Shown in pieces: positions 29,185 to 30,140 of a stretch of 30,140 bases of DNA; within the stretch, counting starts at the first letter, position 1; the number at the start of each line of letters is the position of its first letter. The position numbers were made by a program, and so were the translations under genes. The DNA lies in contig CM044523.1 in the NCBI GenBank assembly GCA_024364805.1, forward strand, positions 42,254,020-42,284,159, written 5' to 3'. Origin of the DNA: Euprymna scolopes (Eukaryota > Mollusca > Cephalopoda > Sepiida > Sepiolidae). The notes under the pieces were generated by a model. That model had not been told where the DNA came from and ran no database searches. It saw nothing but the letters and a program-made list of their open reading frames with translations.

Positions 29185-29830
29185 TACTTAAGGGGAGAAT
29201 TCAACAAGAACTTGTTTACGTTGGACTTGAAGATGACCAAATGGTAGTCAGCAGGAAAACTGAGAATTCCACAGGCGTGCAGTTTCTAAGAAGCTTTGTT
29301 CATGAAATCTACGTTTAGGTTTAGGCACAGATAAAGAGTGGAGGAAATTATTGATAGTTGTTTCAGCTAGACAAGTGTTTTTTGTGAAATTTTGGCGAGA
29401 GGGACCATAAATTGGAGCTCAAACGAGCACTTTCCATAGAAATAATGAGAAAGTAGAGACAGGCTCGTAATGTCTCTTCTGTGGGAAAGAGATTGCAGGG
29501 AAGAGAAAAGGGCATCCCCCACTAGGCTAGGAAGTCTATTTTGAACTCTGTCAAGGCAGGATAAGATCTTTCTAGCAGCTCCTGCCCAGATGTGGCAGCA
29601 ATATTCCATCCTTGGGCGTACCTGGCTTTTATATAGGTAGAGAATTGCATCAGCAGTTAGATATTTACTGGACTGGTAGAACGATCCCACCATTTTTCCA
29701 GTGACCTTGATTTCTGCTAAAATCGCTATAAACTTCTCATTTGGATGTAAATTTTCTGTTTTCTTTCTTGTTTTGTCTATTTTCTTCCTTTTTTTTCCTC
29801 TAGCAAAAGATTCACAATGCAACACAGATA
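29185..29830 (-). mobile_element. 5'-truncated LINE tail, antisense
   Basis: The minus strand carries a 152-codon open stretch. It has AILYLYKSQVRPRMEYCCHI, WAGAARKILSCLDRVQ, LSHRRDITSLSLLSHYFYGK and CSFELQFMVP. TARLWNS-like and LVIFKSNVNKFLLNS words follow in other frames down to 29185. It is the same LINE family as 26570-27370. Being less broken than the other four tails, it is probably the youngest. The N-terminal part of the open stretch (KKRKKIDKTRKKTENLHPNE) is low-complexity and probably not native LINE protein. Confidence 0.8.
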
Positions 29831-29953
29831 GGAGGAAGTAAAAGATTTTTGTTTAATCCAAATTTTCGTCTCCTTCTATCACATGGTACTGGGGGTCTAT
29901 CTCGTGTCATTGTTTTTTTAGACTAAACATTTTTAATATTTTAAAATTTTATT

Positions 29954-30072
29954 ACACACATATATATATATATATTTTAAATTCTTTTAGCAAAAATAAA
30001 ACTTTAACAATATAAAAGAAAAAGATGTATGTAATACACTCACACATATATATATATATATATATATACACG
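29954..30072. repeat. TA/CA microsatellites
   Basis: ACACACATATATATATATAT at 29954-29976 and CACACATATATATATATATA at 30041-30072 are simple dinucleotide repeats, 65 bp apart. Confidence 0.9.
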
Positions 30073-30140
30073 CCCATATCTATACTCCTATGAATCTGGG
30101 TTTTTTGTGTATTGATATTCATATTAAAAACCCTATTTTC

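Overview
This is an AT-rich, intron-rich animal sequence, most likely from a mollusc and probably a cephalopod. The main gene is the 3' half of a golgin-160 (GOLGA3) orthologue. About 1.9 kb of its coding sequence lies in nine GT-AG exons spread over 20 kb. The non-coding DNA is packed with LINE tails, small inverted-repeat elements, Helitron-like ends and tRNA-like SINE heads. A repeat containing CATGCTGGCATGTGTTGGAC near 26.1 kb resembles, from memory, a phrase common in octopus and squid DNA. The cephalopod call therefore rests on repeat style plus a lophotrochozoan-like gene, not on a database search.

Layout: 1-804 holds a Helitron-like 3' terminus and intron sequence. From 805 to 21212, nine plus-strand exons encode 639 residues of coiled coil ending at a TAA. 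I recognise them by collinear resemblance to human golgin-160, including the exon boundaries around DLEKEKGRLTG|LQQSN and the C-terminal block PLDDLQSCLSSL. Intron 1 contains a polypurine tract, a MITE, a LINE tail, an in-frame candidate cassette exon and an 80-bp mariner MITE. Introns 1 and 3 share two collinear diverged repeat blocks. Intron 7 (6.5 kb) is mostly one decayed, almost full-length, RTE-like LINE in antisense orientation, next to an interleaved foldback repeat.

From 21213 to about 23.7 kb lie the golgin 3' UTR and repeats. Two possible host-gene terminal exons then follow on the minus strand. One, at 23771-24089, is unrecognised but has an acceptor, a stop and an AATAAA. The other, at 28401-28657, is the C-terminal exon of a Ly6/uPAR-like GPI-anchored protein. 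Their upstream exons are not visible, so the second gene probably starts to the right of the window. The same LINE family appears as five 5'-truncated tails in both orientations (about 2.3, 7.2, 12.4, 26.6 and 29.2 kb).

No operon-like organisation, CRISPR array, rRNA or intact tRNA gene was seen. Nothing here amounts to a clearly new biological system. The best leads are the unannotated alternative exon in the golgin, the duplicated intron blocks, the 24-kb minus-strand exon and the A-B-A'-B' foldback.
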